A stretch of 64,000 nucleotides of DNA from Bifidobacterium canis (lineage in GTDB: Bacteria > Actinomycetota > Actinomycetes > Actinomycetales > Bifidobacteriaceae): NCBI RefSeq assembly GCF_009727065.1, contig NZ_WNLP01000006.1:62001-126000 (forward strand), given 5' to 3'. This document shows positions 35,387-45,630 of this stretch, in pieces. Each line of letters begins with the position of its first letter. The first letter of the stretch is position 1. The translations under genes were made by a program, and so were the position numbers. The notes beneath the pieces are model-generated. The model did not search any database. It saw nothing but the letters and a program-made list of their open reading frames with translations, and was not told the origin of the DNA.

Positions 35387-36382
35387 TTACTCGTCTTCAG
35401 GCGAGAAGAAGGTGCCGCCCTCGAGGTTATTGGTATCGAAGCCGAGTGGCGAAGCCTTGAGCGAGAGTCCGAGGGACTGCAGCTTCTCTTTGACTTCATC
35501 GATGGACTTCATACCGAAATTACGGATGTCGAGCAGATCCTGCTCCGTGTGGTTCACCAGTTCGCCAACGGTGTGAATGCCCTCACGCTTCAGGCAGTTG
35601 TAGCTGCGCTGAGTCAAGTTGAGGTCTTCGATCGGCACCGACATGCCCGGATCAGCCTGTTCGGCGACCGGTGCCGGTCCGATTTCCACACCTTCGGCCT
35701 GCGTGTTGAGTTCACGGCACAGGCCGAAGAGCTCAACCAGCGTCGAGCCAGCGGATGCCACGGCATCACGCGGCGAAATGGCCGGCTTGGTTTCCACATC
35801 CAGAATGAGCCTGTCGAAATCGGTGCGCTGTTCAACGCGCGTCGCTTCGACCTTGTAGCTCACCTTAAGCACTGGGGAATAGATGGAATCAACCGGAATA
35901 CGGCCGATTTCATCGCCATCCTGCTTGTTCATCTGGGCTGGGACGTATCCACGGCCACGCTCAACGGTGAACTCGATCTCGAGTTCGCCGTCATCGGCGA
36001 GAGTGGCGATGTGCAAATCCGGGTTGGCGATGGTGACGCCTGCCGGCGGAGTGATATCTCCGGCGGTGGCCTCGCCCTTGCCTGCCTTACGCAGATACAT
36101 CACGACCGGCTCATCGTATTCGCTGGTGAGCACGATTCCCTTGATGTTCAACAAGATCTCGGTGACGTCTTCCTCGACGCCCGGCAGAGTGGTGAACTCA
36201 TGCAGGGCACCGGAAATACGCACCGACGTCACTGCCGCTCCCGGGATCGAGCTGAGCAGAGTACGGCGAAGCGAGTTGCCAAGCGTGTAGCCGAAACCTG
36301 GCTCAAGCGGCTCGATGATGAAACGGGAACGCTGAGGGTTGAGCGATTCCTCGGTAAGTGTCGGACGCTGTGCGATAAGCAC
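35387..36382 (-). CDS. rpoA: RNA polymerase alpha subunit
   Basis: The 331-residue scaffold subunit of RNA polymerase. The N-terminal assembly domain contains [35 protein letters not shown] and ERGRGYVPA; the C-terminal domain (about 245-320) contains [21 protein letters not shown] and [14 protein letters not shown], which contact UP elements and activators. Lies between rpsK and rplQ; rpsD is not in this operon, as known for bifidobacteria. Confidence 0.98.
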   Translation of the reverse strand: MLIAQRPTLTEESLNPQRSRFIIEPLEPGFGYTLGNSLRRTLLSSIPGAAVTSVRISGALHEFTTLPGVEEDVTEILLNIKGIVLTSEYDEPVVMYLRKAGKGEATAGDITPPAGVTIANPDLHIATLADDGELEIEFTVERGRGYVPAQMNKQDGDEIGRIPVDSIYSPVLKVSYKVEATRVEQRTDFDRLILDVETKPAISPRDAVASAGSTLVELFGLCRELNTQAEGVEIGPAPVAEQADPGMSVPIEDLNLTQRSYNCLKREGIHTVGELVNHTEQDLLDIRNFGMKSIDEVKEKLQSLGLSLKASPLGFDTNNLEGGTFFSPEDE

Positions 36383-36460
36383 TGTGTTATCCTTTCAGCT
36401 TCAGCCGATGGTGCACTCACCGGCTTCAAGCGGCTTTGGATGGATGGTATTGTCTAGTGC

Positions 36461-36859
36461 TCAGACGCGGCGGCGCTTTGGTGGGCGAACGCCGTTGAAT
36501 GCCTGTGGAGTGACGTCGGTGATCGAACCGACTTCGAGACCAGCGGACTGCAGGGAGCGGATGGCGGTTTCACGACCGGAACCCGGGCCCTTCACGAAAA
36601 CATCGACCTTCTTGACACCGTGTTCCATAGCCTTGCGGGCTGCGGACTCAGCTGCCATACCAGCGGCATACGGCGTGGACTTACGGGAGCCCTTGAAGCC
36701 GACATCGCCACCGGACGCCCAAGACACAACTGCGCCGGACGGATCGGTGATGGAGATAATGGTGTTGTTGAACGTTGACTTGATATGCGCCTGACCGACC
36801 GGGATCGACTTGCGATCGCGGCGACGGGTCTTGCGCGCGGCCTGCTTTTGAGCTGCCAT
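36461..36859 (-). CDS. rpsK: 30S ribosomal protein S11
   Basis: The 132-residue platform protein of the small subunit. Conserved stretches are [52 protein letters not shown] and a basic end ([11 protein letters not shown]). Between rpsM and rpoA in the alpha operon, with normal length. Confidence 0.98.
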   Translation of the reverse strand: MAAQKQAARKTRRRDRKSIPVGQAHIKSTFNNTIISITDPSGAVVSWASGGDVGFKGSRKSTPYAAGMAAESAARKAMEHGVKKVDVFVKGPGSGRETAIRSLQSAGLEVGSITDVTPQAFNGVRPPKRRRV

Positions 36860-36933
36860 TGGACCTCGTTTCCTTGTAACGAACTATATTTTGCAGCGAT
36901 GGCTGTCACACCGTGGCTGCAATTTGCCACCTA

Positions 36934-37311
36934 TTACTTGGTGGCCTTCTTCTTACCGGCGACCGTGCGCTTCGGTCCCTTGCGGGTACGTGCGTTGGTC
37001 TTGGTGCGCTGACCGCGGACCGGCAGGCCCCTGCGGTGACGCATGCCCTGGTAGCTGTTGATCTGGATCTTACGGCGAATGTCGGCGTCGATTTCACGAC
37101 GCAGATCGCCTTCGATCTTATAGTTCGACTCGAGGTAGTCACGCAGCGTGATCAGCTGCTCATCCGTCAAGTCCTTGACGCGGGTGTCTGGATTGATGCC
37201 AGTCGCTTCAAGGGTTTCCTTTGCGCGGGTGCGGCCCACACCGAAGATGTAGGTGAGCGCGACCTCGATGCGCTTGTCATTAGGGATGTCGACTCCGGCA
37301 AGACGTGCCAT
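36934..37311 (-). CDS. rpsM: 30S ribosomal protein S13
   Basis: A 125-residue protein of the 30S head that contacts the 50S subunit. It begins [20 protein letters not shown], followed by IFGVGRTRA, the helix-two-turn-helix region and a Lys/Arg-rich tail ([18 protein letters not shown]). RBS AAGGAAA. A structured 132-base spacer separates it from rpmJ. Confidence 0.98.
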   Translation of the reverse strand: MARLAGVDIPNDKRIEVALTYIFGVGRTRAKETLEATGINPDTRVKDLTDEQLITLRDYLESNYKIEGDLRREIDADIRRKIQINSYQGMRHRRGLPVRGQRTKTNARTRKGPKRTVAGKKKATK

Positions 37312-37364
37312 TGCGATTTCCTTCTGTTACCGCAGGTCTTGCACCTAGTCCCCCGCTTATGCGG

Positions 37365-37403
37365 CCCGGGCCTGCGTTCCCGGGGTTCAAACCCTGCTGG
37401 GTT
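37365..37403 (-). other. Two stem-loops in the rpmJ-rpsM spacer
   Basis: CCCGGG/CCCGGG (37365-37370 and 37379-37384) and AAACCC/GGGTTT (37388-37393 and 37398-37403) are perfect inverted repeats. The gap is 132 bases, long for this tightly packed operon, and no T-run follows. In E. coli the rpsM leader holds the S4-binding translational control site; the sequence here is different. Confidence 0.5.
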
Positions 37404-37443
37404 TGCGACTGAGTGCCTGAATTATTGTGTCGCTGCTATCTGC

Positions 37444-37557
37444 TCAGCCCTGACGCTGCTTGTGGCGTGGGTTGGTGCAGATCACCATGACGCGACCGTG
37501 ACGACGGATCACGCGGCAGTTTTCGCAGATCCTCTTCACACTTGGGCTAACCTTCAT
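37444..37557 (-). CDS. rpmJ: 50S ribosomal protein L36
   Basis: A 37-residue protein beginning [20 protein letters not shown] and ending [12 protein letters not shown]. The zinc-binding residues C-x2-C, C and H are all present (CENC, ICTNPRH), so this is the zinc form. Lies between infA and rpsM, the standard position. Confidence 0.97.
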   Translation of the reverse strand: MKVSPSVKRICENCRVIRRHGRVMVICTNPRHKQRQG

Positions 37558-37582
37558 GGTTGTTCCTTTGCTGTTTGTACCT

Positions 37583-37801
37583 TTACTTGTAACGGTACGT
37601 AATGCGGCCTCGATTGAGGTCGTATGGACTCATTTCGAGCACCACGCGATCTTGCGGCAGAATACGAATGTAGTTCTTACGCATTTTGCCGGAAATAGTA
37701 GCCAGCACGATGTGCTTATTCTCCAGTTCCACACGGAACATAGCGTTAGGAAGAGCCTCGACGACTCGACCTTCAACTTCAATCACACCGTCTTTTGCCA
37801 T
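37583..37801 (-). CDS. infA: Translation initiation factor IF-1
   Basis: A 72-residue OB-fold protein that blocks the A site during initiation: [48 protein letters not shown]. Full normal length. First gene of the infA-rpmJ-rpsM-rpsK-rpoA-rplQ operon, with a promoter just upstream. Confidence 0.98.
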   Translation of the reverse strand: MAKDGVIEVEGRVVEALPNAMFRVELENKHIVLATISGKMRKNYIRILPQDRVVLEMSPYDLNRGRITYRYK

Positions 37802-37832
37802 AGATTATTCCGATTCCTCGCCGGTTGCATTA

Positions 37833-37860
37833 CTTATAGTGCGCCCGAAGACACACCAAA
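37833..37860 (-). promoter_or_regulatory. Putative promoter of the infA operon
   Basis: On the minus strand TTTGGT (37855-37860) and TATAAG (37833-37838) are 16 bases apart, 32 bases before the infA ATG and just after the adk terminator. Motif evidence only. Confidence 0.45.
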
Positions 37861-37877
37861 TTGTCAGTATACACGAA

Positions 37878-37919
37878 AAGCGGAGAATACCAACATCGGC
37901 GTGTCGGTATTCTCCGCTT
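37878..37919 (-). terminator. Terminator of secY-adk
   Basis: AAGCGGAGAATACC and GGTATTCTCCGCTT form a perfect 14-base stem, 110 bases past the adk stop; the transcript continues TTCGTG. It separates secY-adk from infA. Confidence 0.8.
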
Positions 37920-38027
37920 CGTGATAATTCAGATTATCTATTTTCAATAATCTGTGTTTTGCATGTTATTTCACAGTGTTCTGTCTCGCTACGCTACGCA
38001 GTAGTATCTCGGGAAATACTGAAATAC

Positions 38028-38600
38028 TCAGGCGAGCTTGGCATCAAGCGAGCTGATGATCTGCTTGGAGATCTCGTCGATGTCGCCAACGCCGTCGACG
38101 CTGACGAGCTTGCCGCGCTCACCATAGATGTCGAGCACAGGAGCCGTCTCCTTCTCGTAGGTGTTCAGACGGTTCTTGATCGCCTCCGGAGTGTCGTCTG
38201 CGCGACCTTCCTCTTTCGCGCGCTTCGCCATGCGCTCAAGCAGCACGTTCGTCGGAGCGGTCAGAGCGACCACTGCGTCGAGCGGCGTGTTCATCTCGGC
38301 GCAAATCTCGTCGAGCGCAGTCACCTGAGCCGCGTTGCGCGGATAACCGTCGAGAATCCAGCCGTTCTTCACGTCGTCCTGAGCCAAGCGATCCTTGACG
38401 ATCTCGTTCGTCAGCTCGTCGGGAACGAGGAAGCCCTTCGACGTGTATTCGAGCACCTTCTTGCCGAGTTCGGTCTGGTTCTTGATGTTGGCGCGGAAAA
38501 TGTCGCCGGTGGAAATCGTCGGAATGTTGTAGTGCTCGCTCAGCAGCTTTGCCTGCGTGCCCTTGCCAACACCCTGCGGTCCCATAATCAACAGACGCAT
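38028..38600 (-). CDS. adk: Adenylate kinase
   Basis: Converts ATP plus AMP to two ADP. The 190-residue product has the P-loop GPQGVGKGTQAKLL, the AMP-binding STGDIFRANI and LDGYPRNAAQ, and the short-LID form typical of actinobacteria (no zinc cysteines). Co-transcribed with secY across 39 bases. Confidence 0.97.
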   Translation of the reverse strand: MRLLIMGPQGVGKGTQAKLLSEHYNIPTISTGDIFRANIKNQTELGKKVLEYTSKGFLVPDELTNEIVKDRLAQDDVKNGWILDGYPRNAAQVTALDEICAEMNTPLDAVVALTAPTNVLLERMAKRAKEEGRADDTPEAIKNRLNTYEKETAPVLDIYGERGKLVSVDGVGDIDEISKQIISSLDAKLA

Positions 38601-38639
38601 ATCAAATCCTTTCGTTGTGTGTGGTAAGCGAGCGACTGC

Positions 38640-39977
38640 TCACTTGCCTTCGACGTGGCTCGTGTTCTCGAACAGGAAGCCTGCGTACTGGTACTGCTCG
38701 GTCTGAGCCTTCGCCTGGCGCAGCGTGTCGAGACCGACGCCGGCGATAATCAGCAGCGTCGTGCCACCGAATGGCAGCTGCGTGTTGAGCTTGAGCGCCA
38801 TGATCAGCATCGTCGGCAGCAGCGCCACGAACAGCAGGTAGATCGCGCCGACCGTGTTGAGACGGTTGATCACATACTTCAGGTAGCGAGCAGTTGCGCT
38901 ACCGGCACGAATGCCAGGAATGAAGCCGCCGAACTCCTTCATGTTGTCGGCGGTTTCGTCTGGGTTGAACGTGATCTCGGTGTAGAAGAACGTGAAGAAC
39001 ACGATCATGACCGCGTAAAGCGCGATGTACCAGATGGAAGTCGTGTTCGCGAGATTCGAGTTGATCCACTTGACCCAGCTCTGGTCGCTGTTGCCGAACT
39101 GTGCGAACAGGGTCGGGATAGCAAGAATAGAGGACGCGAAGATCGGCGGGATAACGCCGCTCATGTTGATCTTGAGCGGCAGGTACGTGGACGAACCGCC
39201 ATACATCTTGCGGCCGATCATGCGGCGCGTGTATTGCACCGGAATGCGGCGCTGAGAAAGTTCGACGTAGTTGACGAAGATCATGATCACCACGAGCACG
39301 GTGGTGACGATCGCGAAATCGGTCCAGTTGCCGTCGGTGCCGTTCGTGCCCCAACCAATCTCCCACAGCTGCGGCAGGAAGCCGGAGCAGATGGAGAGGA
39401 AGATCAAAATAGACATGCCCTGACCGATGCCCTTTTCGGTGATGAGCTCGGCCATCCACATGATGAGGCCGGTGCCGCCGGTCATGACCATGATCATGAC
39501 GATCATGTTCCAGATCGACGCGTCAGGAATCACGTTCGAGCACTGGTAGTTGAACAGTGCGCCGGAACGTGCGGTGACGAGAATCGTCGTCGACTGCAGC
39601 ACAGCCAAGCCGATGGTGAGGTAACGGGTGTACTGGGTGAGCTTCGCCTCACCGGACTGCCCCTCTTTGTGCAGTGCCTCGAAGCGCGGGATCACGGCGC
39701 GCAGCAGTTGCACAACGATGGATGCGGTGATGTATGGCATAACGCCCAATGCGAAGATCGACAGCTGCAGCATGGCGCCGCCGGAGAACAGGTTCACCAA
39801 TCCGATGAAGTTCTCAGCATTGTTGTTCGTATTCACAACGCAGTCAGCCACAACCTTGTAGTCAACGCCCGGCGTCGGAATGAACGAGCCAATACGGTAG
39901 ATGATGATGATGCCGAGGACGAAGAGGATTTTGTTCCTCAACTCCTTGGTTCGAAAGGCCTGGATTAACGTCCTCAC
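38640..39977 (-). CDS. secY: Protein translocase subunit SecY
   Basis: The central channel of the Sec export machinery: 445 residues with ten membrane segments. Family signatures seen are GIMPYITASIVVQLL as GVMPYITASIVVQLL, the plug-region and YTRYLTIGLAVLQ, and GGFIPGIRAG with SAT near the C-terminal half. Complete. Separated from rplO by a strong terminator and about 360 bases, so it has its own promoter here. Confidence 0.97.
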   Translation of the reverse strand: MRTLIQAFRTKELRNKILFVLGIIIIYRIGSFIPTPGVDYKVVADCVVNTNNNAENFIGLVNLFSGGAMLQLSIFALGVMPYITASIVVQLLRAVIPRFEALHKEGQSGEAKLTQYTRYLTIGLAVLQSTTILVTARSGALFNYQCSNVIPDASIWNMIVMIMVMTGGTGLIMWMAELITEKGIGQGMSILIFLSICSGFLPQLWEIGWGTNGTDGNWTDFAIVTTVLVVIMIFVNYVELSQRRIPVQYTRRMIGRKMYGGSSTYLPLKINMSGVIPPIFASSILAIPTLFAQFGNSDQSWVKWINSNLANTTSIWYIALYAVMIVFFTFFYTEITFNPDETADNMKEFGGFIPGIRAGSATARYLKYVINRLNTVGAIYLLFVALLPTMLIMALKLNTQLPFGGTTLLIIAGVGLDTLRQAKAQTEQYQYAGFLFENTSHVEGK

Positions 39978-40267
39978 CTTGGGTTCCCTCCATAACTATG
40001 CGCAATCGCGCACTATGAAAACACACGCTAAGGGTTGAGTCTAGACCAAAGACCATACCTTGCGCGCCGATTTAGCATTTTCCGCAACTATTTCAACACA
40101 AAACGGCGAGTATTGACCATTCATTTTTCTGCTTATTCGTAGCTGATGTGAGATATGCCACACCGTTTGCTCTCCCGTGGAGCATTCCATACTGTTTGAC
40201 TGTCTGCCGAGCTCTTGCGCTCTGCTTGTTTCCACGGAGCAAGAAAAATCGTCTTATGAGTGAAAAA
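39978..40267 (-). other. secY leader region, no gene seen
   Basis: Between secY and the rplO terminator there is no convincing reading frame. It must hold the secY-adk promoter, but no -35/-10 pair stands out clearly. Confidence 0.5.
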
Positions 40268-40301
40268 GACCCTTTCCGCACTAGCTTGTGCGGAAAGGGT
40301 C
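40268..40301 (-). terminator. Terminator of the S10-spc cluster after rplO
   Basis: GACCCTTTCCGCAC and GTGCGGAAAGGGTC form a perfect 14-base stem; on the minus strand it is followed by TTTTTCAC. It ends the long ribosomal transcript 34 bases after rplO. Confidence 0.92.
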
Positions 40302-40334
40302 TAAACATAGAAGCACTAACTTCTATTGATGCAA

Positions 40335-40793
40335 TCAGTCTTCGCTGATGGAACCGCCAGCTGCTTCAATCTTGGACTTCGCCGAAGCGGAAGCCTTGAC
40401 ACCCTTGAGGGTGAAAGCAACGGTGGTCTCGCCTTCGCCGAGCACCTTGACCGGACGATTGGCGCGCACAGCGCCCTTCTCGACCAGATCGGCCACGGTG
40501 ATCTCGCCACCCTGTGGGAACAGGTCGTTGAGGGCCGCGATGTTCACAACCTGATACTCGGTCTTGAACGGGCTACGGAAGCCACGCAGCTTTGGCAGGC
40601 GCATGTAGAGCGGCAGCTGGCCACCTTCGAAGCCAGGACGAACCTGATAACGCTTCTTGGTGCCCTTGTCGCCACGGCCCGAGGTCTTACCCTTGGAGCC
40701 TTCACCACGGCCAACGCGGATGCGGTCCTTCTTAGCGCCTAGTGCTGGCTTGAGGTCATGCATTTGCAGGATTGTGGTCTCTTCTTCAGCCAT
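40335..40793 (-). CDS. rplO: 50S ribosomal protein L15
   Basis: A 152-residue protein. The N-terminal basic glycine-rich extension ([19 protein letters not shown]) threads into the 50S core, and [20 protein letters not shown] is the family signature. Last gene before the terminator; starts two bases after rpmD. Confidence 0.98.
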   Translation of the reverse strand: MAEEETTILQMHDLKPALGAKKDRIRVGRGEGSKGKTSGRGDKGTKKRYQVRPGFEGGQLPLYMRLPKLRGFRSPFKTEYQVVNIAALNDLFPQGGEITVADLVEKGAVRANRPVKVLGEGETTVAFTLKGVKASASAKSKIEAAGGSISED

Positions 40794-40795
40794 AA

Positions 40796-40978
40796 TCAGT
40801 CTGCCTCCTCAACAGTGACCAGATGATTCACCACGGCGATCAGGCCGCGGGTCGTCGAATTGTCTTCGCGCACAGTGCTCTGGCCGATCTTGCGAAGGGC
40901 GAGGGTCTGCACGGTAGCGCGCTGCTTCTTGTTCGCGTGTGCAACACCGTGCACGAGCGTGATCTTGAGTTTAGCCAT
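40796..40978 (-). CDS. rpmD: 50S ribosomal protein L30
   Basis: A 60-residue protein: [20 protein letters not shown], then [20 protein letters not shown]. The ATG overlaps the rpsE stop by one base, indicating coupling. Normal length. Confidence 0.97.
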   Translation of the reverse strand: MAKLKITLVHGVAHANKKQRATVQTLALRKIGQSTVREDNSTTRGLIAVVNHLVTVEEAD

Positions 40979-41712
40979 CACTCACCATCCTTTGCAGCCT
41001 TGGCCTGAGCCTCTTCGCGAGCCTTGCGAGCCTCGGCGATGCCTTCGGCGCGAGCACGCAGCAGCGAGTCAGGAGCGACTTCCTGCACGGAGAGGCCACG
41101 GCGAGCCGCGATCTCTTCCGGATCCTCAAGCTGCTTGAGGGCGTCGACGGTAGCGCGAACCACGTTAACTGCGGTTGCCGAACCCATCGACTTGGTCAGG
41201 ATGTCGGTGATGCCAGCGCATTCCATCACTGCACGAACCGCGGAGCCGGCGATAACGCCAGTACCTGGGGCGGCAGGACGCAGCATCACGGTGCCTGCAT
41301 GGTCGTGACCGGTGACCGGGTGGGTCACGGTTCCACGAATGCGCGGCACGTTGAACAGATGCTTCTTGGCATCCAGCTGACCCTTGGCGATTGCGGCAGG
41401 GACCTCACGGGACTTGCCATAGCCGACACCGACGGTGCCGTTGCCATCGCCAACCACCACGAGTGCGGCGAAGCTGAACGTACGGCCACCCTTGTGGGTC
41501 TTCGACACGCGGTTGATCGTCACCACGCGATCGAGCATCTCGTTCTCGCGGTTCTCCTCGCGACGGTTGCGGCGCTCACCACGACGGCCTTCGCCGTTGC
41601 GGTTGTTGCGGCGGCCACGACGCTCGTCGTTGTTGGAGGTATTGGACTCAGCGGTTGCCTGAGTGTTCTGAGTTTCTTCAGCCACTTGGGTTTCCTTTTC
41701 GTTGTCGCTCAC
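40978..41712 (-). CDS. rpsE: 30S ribosomal protein S5
   Basis: A 244-residue S5. The first 58 residues are an added Asn/Arg/Glu-rich disordered head; the double-stranded RNA-binding-like domain begins [20 protein letters not shown], and the C-terminal domain includes [20 protein letters not shown] charged tail of about 30 residues follows. Overlaps rplR by four bases. Confidence 0.97.
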   Translation of the reverse strand: MSDNEKETQVAEETQNTQATAESNTSNNDERRGRRNNRNGEGRRGERRNRREENRENEMLDRVVTINRVSKTHKGGRTFSFAALVVVGDGNGTVGVGYGKSREVPAAIAKGQLDAKKHLFNVPRIRGTVTHPVTGHDHAGTVMLRPAAPGTGVIAGSAVRAVMECAGITDILTKSMGSATAVNVVRATVDALKQLEDPEEIAARRGLSVQEVAPDSLLRARAEGIAEARKAREEAQAKAAKDGE

Positions 41713-42080
41713 AGTGCCAGACCTCCCTCGCGGGCGCCTTCAGCAACAGCTGCGACGCGACCATGATACTTATTGCCGCCGCGGTCGAACACGACCGTGG
41801 TGATGCCGGCATCCTGTGCCTTCTTGGCGAGGAGTTCACCGACCTTCTTGGCTGCCTCGGTCTTGGTGCCTTCGAAACCAGCGAAGTCGCTCGTCAGAGT
41901 GGATTCGCTCACGAGGGTCTTACCGACGGTATCGTCGACGATCTGCGCAACCATGTGGCGGTTGGAACGGGTGACCACGAGACGTGGACGCTCCGGGGTG
42001 CCATTGACGTGCTTGCGAATACGAGCGTGGCGACGCTTCAGAGCGGCCTTCTTGCCTTTACCGAAAACCTTAACGCTCAT
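41709..42080 (-). CDS. rplR: 50S ribosomal protein L18
   Basis: A 123-residue 5S rRNA-binding protein: [40 protein letters not shown], and the end [21 protein letters not shown] (read as [12 protein letters not shown], then [13 protein letters not shown]). Start and stop overlap or abut rplF and rpsE. Confidence 0.97.
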   Translation of the reverse strand: MSVKVFGKGKKAALKRRHARIRKHVNGTPERPRLVVTRSNRHMVAQIVDDTVGKTLVSESTLTSDFAGFEGTKTEAAKKVGELLAKKAQDAGITTVVFDRGGNKYHGRVAAVAEGAREGGLAL

Positions 42081-42081
42081 A

Positions 42082-42621
42082 TCACTTACCAGCCTTTCCA
42101 GCCTTGCGACGGATGACTTCATCCGAATACTTGATGCCCTTGCCCTTGTACGGTTCCGGAGCACGAAGCTTGCGGATGTTAGCGGCAACCTGGCCAACGG
42201 CCTGCTTGTCGGTACCCTTGACGATCACCTGGTTCGGGTTTGGCAACTCGAACGTGATGCCTTCCGGCGGATCCACGGTGATGGTGTGGGAGTAACCGAG
42301 CGAGAACTCGATGCCCTTGCCCTTCATCTGTGCGCGGTAACCGGTGCCGACGATGTCGAGGCTCTTCTGGTAGCCGTCGTGCACGCCCTTGACCATGGAA
42401 GCCATGATCGAGCGAGCCAGACCGTGCTTGGCGCGGGTCGGGCGCAGGTCGTCATTAGCGGTGACGATGATCTCGTTACCTTCGACCTTGGCGCTCACGC
42501 CCTCTGGGATGGTGTAGGAGTCGGAACCCTTGGCGCCCTTGGCGCTGAAGTCCTGACCATTGATGGTGACTTCGACGCCCGCCGGGATCTCGATCGGGAG
42601 CTTACCAATATGCGATGCCAT
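42082..42621 (-). CDS. rplF: 50S ribosomal protein L6
   Basis: A 179-residue protein with two repeated L6 folds: [20 protein letters not shown] at the start and the rRNA-binding C-terminal motif [20 protein letters not shown]. The ATG at 42621 follows GGAGAG. One base before rplR. Confidence 0.97.
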   Translation of the reverse strand: MASHIGKLPIEIPAGVEVTINGQDFSAKGAKGSDSYTIPEGVSAKVEGNEIIVTANDDLRPTRAKHGLARSIMASMVKGVHDGYQKSLDIVGTGYRAQMKGKGIEFSLGYSHTITVDPPEGITFELPNPNQVIVKGTDKQAVGQVAANIRKLRAPEPYKGKGIKYSDEVIRRKAGKAGK

Positions 42622-42637
42622 GTTCAGCTCTCCTTTC

Positions 42638-43036
42638 TCACCACACGTAGGCGACGATTTCGCCACCGATGCCTCGGTCGAGGCATTCCTTCTGAGTCAA
42701 CAATCCCGAGCTCGTCGAGATGATCGCGATACCGAGACCACCGAGAGGCATTGGCAGCGCGTCGGACTTCGCGTAGCGACGCAGGCCCGGCTTCGAGATG
42801 CGCTTGATGCCCTGAATGGAACGCTCACCGTGAGGGCCGTACTTGAGGGTGACCTCAAGAGTCTGGCCAACGCGAGCTTCCTTGGCGGTGAAGTCTTCAA
42901 TGTAGCCTTCACGCTTCAAGATCTCAGCGATGTTCTTCTTGAACTTGGAGTACGGCATATCCACGGTTTCGTGCTTTGCCGCGCTCGCATTACGCAGACG
43001 CGTAAGCATGTCTGCGATTGGATCTGTCATTGTCAT
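42638..43036 (-). CDS. rpsH: 30S ribosomal protein S8
   Basis: A 132-residue 16S rRNA-binding protein: [37 protein letters not shown], and the C-terminal [18 protein letters not shown]. In E. coli S8 is the translational repressor of this gene group; whether this holds here cannot be seen. Confidence 0.97.
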   Translation of the reverse strand: MTMTDPIADMLTRLRNASAAKHETVDMPYSKFKKNIAEILKREGYIEDFTAKEARVGQTLEVTLKYGPHGERSIQGIKRISKPGLRRYAKSDALPMPLGGLGIAIISTSSGLLTQKECLDRGIGGEIVAYVW

Positions 43037-43121
43037 TTGGGCTAACGCCCTTTCTCGCCGTGGTTTCCGCCGCCCTGAGGAACTGTGTTCCAACCGGGCC
43101 GCGGACCTTCAGCGTTGATAT

Positions 43122-43307
43122 TTACCAACTGGACTTCGTAACGCCTGGCAGCTCGCCACGGTGTGCCTTCTCACGAAGGCAGATTCGGCACAGGCCGAAC
43201 TTGCGGTACACGGAATGCGGACGGCCGCACACCATGCAGCGCGTGTAGGCGCGAACCTTGAACTTAGGCTTGCGAAGCGCCTTGACCTTCAAGCAAGTTT
43301 TTGCCAT
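43122..43307 (-). CDS. rpsN: 30S ribosomal protein S14, zinc-binding type Z
   Basis: A 61-residue short S14: [20 protein letters not shown], with two CxxC pairs (CMVCG and CRICL) that bind zinc. The longer zinc-free paralogue is not in this window. Confidence 0.97.
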
Positions 43308-43308
43308 T

Positions 43309-43893
43309 TCAGTTCTCCTTGAATGGGAATCCGAGGAGCTTAAGCAGTGCGTAAGCTTCGTCGTCATCCTTCGTGGTGGTCACCACGGTGATGTCCATAC
43401 CGCGCTGGTGATCGATCTCGTCTGGATCGATCTCGTGGAACATGGACTGCTCAGTGAGACCGAAGTTGTAGTTGCCCTGACCATCGAACTGATGGCCGTT
43501 GATGCCGCGGAAATCGCGAATACGCGGCAGAGCCAGCGTAAGCAGGCGATCCAGGAATTCCCACATGCGATCGCCACGCAGCGTGACGTATGCGCCGATG
43601 GCCTGGCCTTCGCGCAGGTGGAACTGTGCGACGGACTTCTTGGCCTTCGTGATCTTCGGCTTCTGGCCGGTGATCGCGGTCAGATCGCGCACAGCGCCTT
43701 CGATGAGCTTGGAGTCGCGAGCTGCGGCGCCAACACCCATAGACACAACGATCTTCTCGAGGCCAGCGACCTGCATCGGGTTGTCGTGGTGGAATTCCTT
43801 CTCGAGCTCCGGGAGGACCTCTTCCTTGTACATCGTCTTGAGGCGTGGGGTGACTGGCTCTTCGATGATGACTTCGTCAACGACTTCGCTCAT
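43309..43893 (-). CDS. rplE: 50S ribosomal protein L5
   Basis: A 194-residue 5S rRNA-binding protein. Core motifs are [33 protein letters not shown] and the [20 protein letters not shown] end. The first 14 residues are an acidic leader. Overlaps rplX by four bases. Confidence 0.97.
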
Positions 43894-44225
43894 GCCAGTT
43901 CCTTTCCGGACTTCTTGGCAACGCGGACGCGCACGGTCTTCACCTTGCCGTCACGTGCCTCTTCCTTGATAACGACGCCAACGCGGGTAGGCTGCTTGGT
44001 CTCAGGGTCGATGACCATCACGTTCGAGCGATGGATCGGAGCCTCAACGGAGACGATGCCTGCCTGGTCACCCTGCTGGGTGGCGCGGACGTGCTTCTTG
44101 ACGATCTGAACACCTTCGACGATCAGACGGTCATCCTTGAGAACGCGCTTGACGACGCCTTCCTTGCCACGGTCCTTGCCGCGGATGACCTTGACGGTGT
44201 CGCCGCTCTTGATCTTGGCTACCAT
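43890..44225 (-). CDS. rplX: 50S ribosomal protein L24
   Basis: A 111-residue KOW-domain assembly initiator: [20 protein letters not shown], then [20 protein letters not shown]. One base after rplN. Confidence 0.97.
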   Translation of the reverse strand: MVAKIKSGDTVKVIRGKDRGKEGVVKRVLKDDRLIVEGVQIVKKHVRATQQGDQAGIVSVEAPIHRSNVMVIDPETKQPTRVGVVIKEEARDGKVKTVRVRVAKKSGKELA

Positions 44226-44226
44226 C

Positions 44227-44595
44227 TCAGATCACCTCCGGTGCGAGGGACACGATACGCATGAAGCGCTTGTCACGCAGTTCACGACCAACCGGTCCGA
44301 AAATACGAGTGCCTTTCGGTTCACGGCCGGAACCGAGAATAACGGCAGCGTTCTCGTCGAACTTGATGTAGGAGCCGTCAACACGACGGTGTTCCTTGAC
44401 TGTACGGACGACGACAGCCTTGACGACGTCGCCCTTCTTGACCGACCCGCCAGGGATTGCATCCTTGACGGAGGCGACGATCACGTCGCCGATGCCGGCA
44501 TAGCGTCGCTTCGATCCGCCGAGCACTCGGATGGCGAGGAGTTCCTTCGCACCCGTGTTGTCGGCGACATGAAGCCGCGTTTCCTGCTGAATCAT
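44227..44595 (-). CDS. rplN: 50S ribosomal protein L14
   Basis: The 122-residue conserved subunit-interface protein: [53 protein letters not shown]. Complete. A hairpin-containing 91-base spacer precedes it. Confidence 0.98.
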   Translation of the reverse strand: MIQQETRLHVADNTGAKELLAIRVLGGSKRRYAGIGDVIVASVKDAIPGGSVKKGDVVKAVVVRTVKEHRRVDGSYIKFDENAAVILGSGREPKGTRIFGPVGRELRDKRFMRIVSLAPEVI

Positions 44596-44624
44596 TGATT
44601 CTCCTTAGCCGAGCTGGTTCTCCC

Positions 44625-44667
44625 TTATCACCCGGCCCACCGCCGTGGCGAGCGGGCCGGGTGATAA
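44625..44667 (-). other. Perfect 14-bp hairpin between rpsQ and rplN
   Basis: TTATCACCCGGCCC (44625-44638) and GGGCCGGGTGATAA (44654-44667) pair exactly around a 15-base loop. It lies inside the operon and is followed on the transcript by GGGAGAACC rather than T residues. It may be a processing site, an attenuator or a stability element that splits the S10 and spc sections. Confidence 0.6.
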
Positions 44668-44686
44668 GCGAGCCTTGCCGAACTTG

Positions 44687-44947
44687 TTACTTAGCGCGCT
44701 CGATAATGGATTCGAGACGCCAACGCTTGGTCTTGCTCAGTGGACGAGTCTCCATGATACTCACGAGGTCGCCAACGTGAGCCTGGTTGTTTTCGTCATG
44801 TGCTTTGACCGTACGAGTGGAACGAACGACCTTGCCGTAGAGCGGGTGAGTCGAACGAAGTTCGAGTTCCACGGAAATGGTCTTGTCCATCTTATCGGAC
44901 ACGACATAACCGCGACGAACTTTGCGGAAGTTACGCTCTTGCGCCAT
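44687..44947 (-). CDS. rpsQ: 30S ribosomal protein S17
   Basis: An 86-residue OB-fold protein: [40 protein letters not shown]. Start overlaps the rpmC stop by one base. Confidence 0.97.
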   Translation of the reverse strand: MAQERNFRKVRRGYVVSDKMDKTISVELELRSTHPLYGKVVRSTRTVKAHDENNQAHVGDLVSIMETRPLSKTKRWRLESIIERAK

Positions 44948-45204
44948 TACTTCTCCTCAGCTTTCGTTTCGGTTGCCGCCGGAGCCTGGCTGATGCCAAG
45001 CTCGCGTTCGCGCAGAACGGTGTACATTCTGGCGATGTCGTGCTTGACCGCCTTGAGGCGGGCAGTGTTCTCGAGCTGACCGGTTGCGTGCTGGAAGCGC
45101 AGGTTGAACAGCTCTTCCTTGGACTTCTTGAGGAAGCCCTCGATCTCAGCATTGGTCTTCTCGTTGAGATTCTTCATGGTGTATTCTTCAGATCCGACTG
45201 GCAT
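44947..45204 (-). CDS. rpmC: 50S ribosomal protein L29
   Basis: An 85-residue helical protein at the exit tunnel: [40 protein letters not shown]. The most likely ATG is that of MKNLNEK (about 45177), nine codons inside the longest frame, so the N-terminal end given is an upper limit. The C-terminus has a short Ala/Glu tail. Confidence 0.93.
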   Translation of the reverse strand: MPVGSEEYTMKNLNEKTNAEIEGFLKKSKEELFNLRFQHATGQLENTARLKAVKHDIARMYTVLRERELGISQAPAATETKAEEK

Positions 45205-45623
45205 CAGATGTCACCGCCTTCACGGGCAATCACGCGGCACTTCATCGGGAGCTTGTCGATTGCGCGGCGCAGAGCCTCGCGAGCGACATCCTCAGAAACG
45301 CCACCGATTTCGAACATGACTCGACCCGGGTGAACATTGGCGATCCAGAATTCCGGAGTACCCTTACCGGAACCCATTCGAGCGCCGAGCGGGTGCTTGG
45401 TCAGAGGACGATCTGGGAAGATCGTGATCCAAACCTTGCCGCCACGCTTGATGTAACGGGTCATTGCGATACGAGCAGCTTCGATCTGGCGGTTCGTGAC
45501 ATAGGCCGGAGCCATTGCCTGAATTGCGAAATCGCCGAAGTTGATCTCGTTGCCGCCCTTGGACATGCCATGGCGGTCAGGACGATGCTGCTTGCGATAT
45601 TTAGTCCTCTTTGGGATAAGCAT
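45204..45623 (-). CDS. rplP: 50S ribosomal protein L16
   Basis: A 139-residue protein at the peptidyl-transferase region: [60 protein letters not shown]. Complete. Confidence 0.98.
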   Translation of the reverse strand: MLIPKRTKYRKQHRPDRHGMSKGGNEINFGDFAIQAMAPAYVTNRQIEAARIAMTRYIKRGGKVWITIFPDRPLTKHPLGARMGSGKGTPEFWIANVHPGRVMFEIGGVSEDVAREALRRAIDKLPMKCRVIAREGGDI

Positions 45624-45630
45624 CCTGCGC

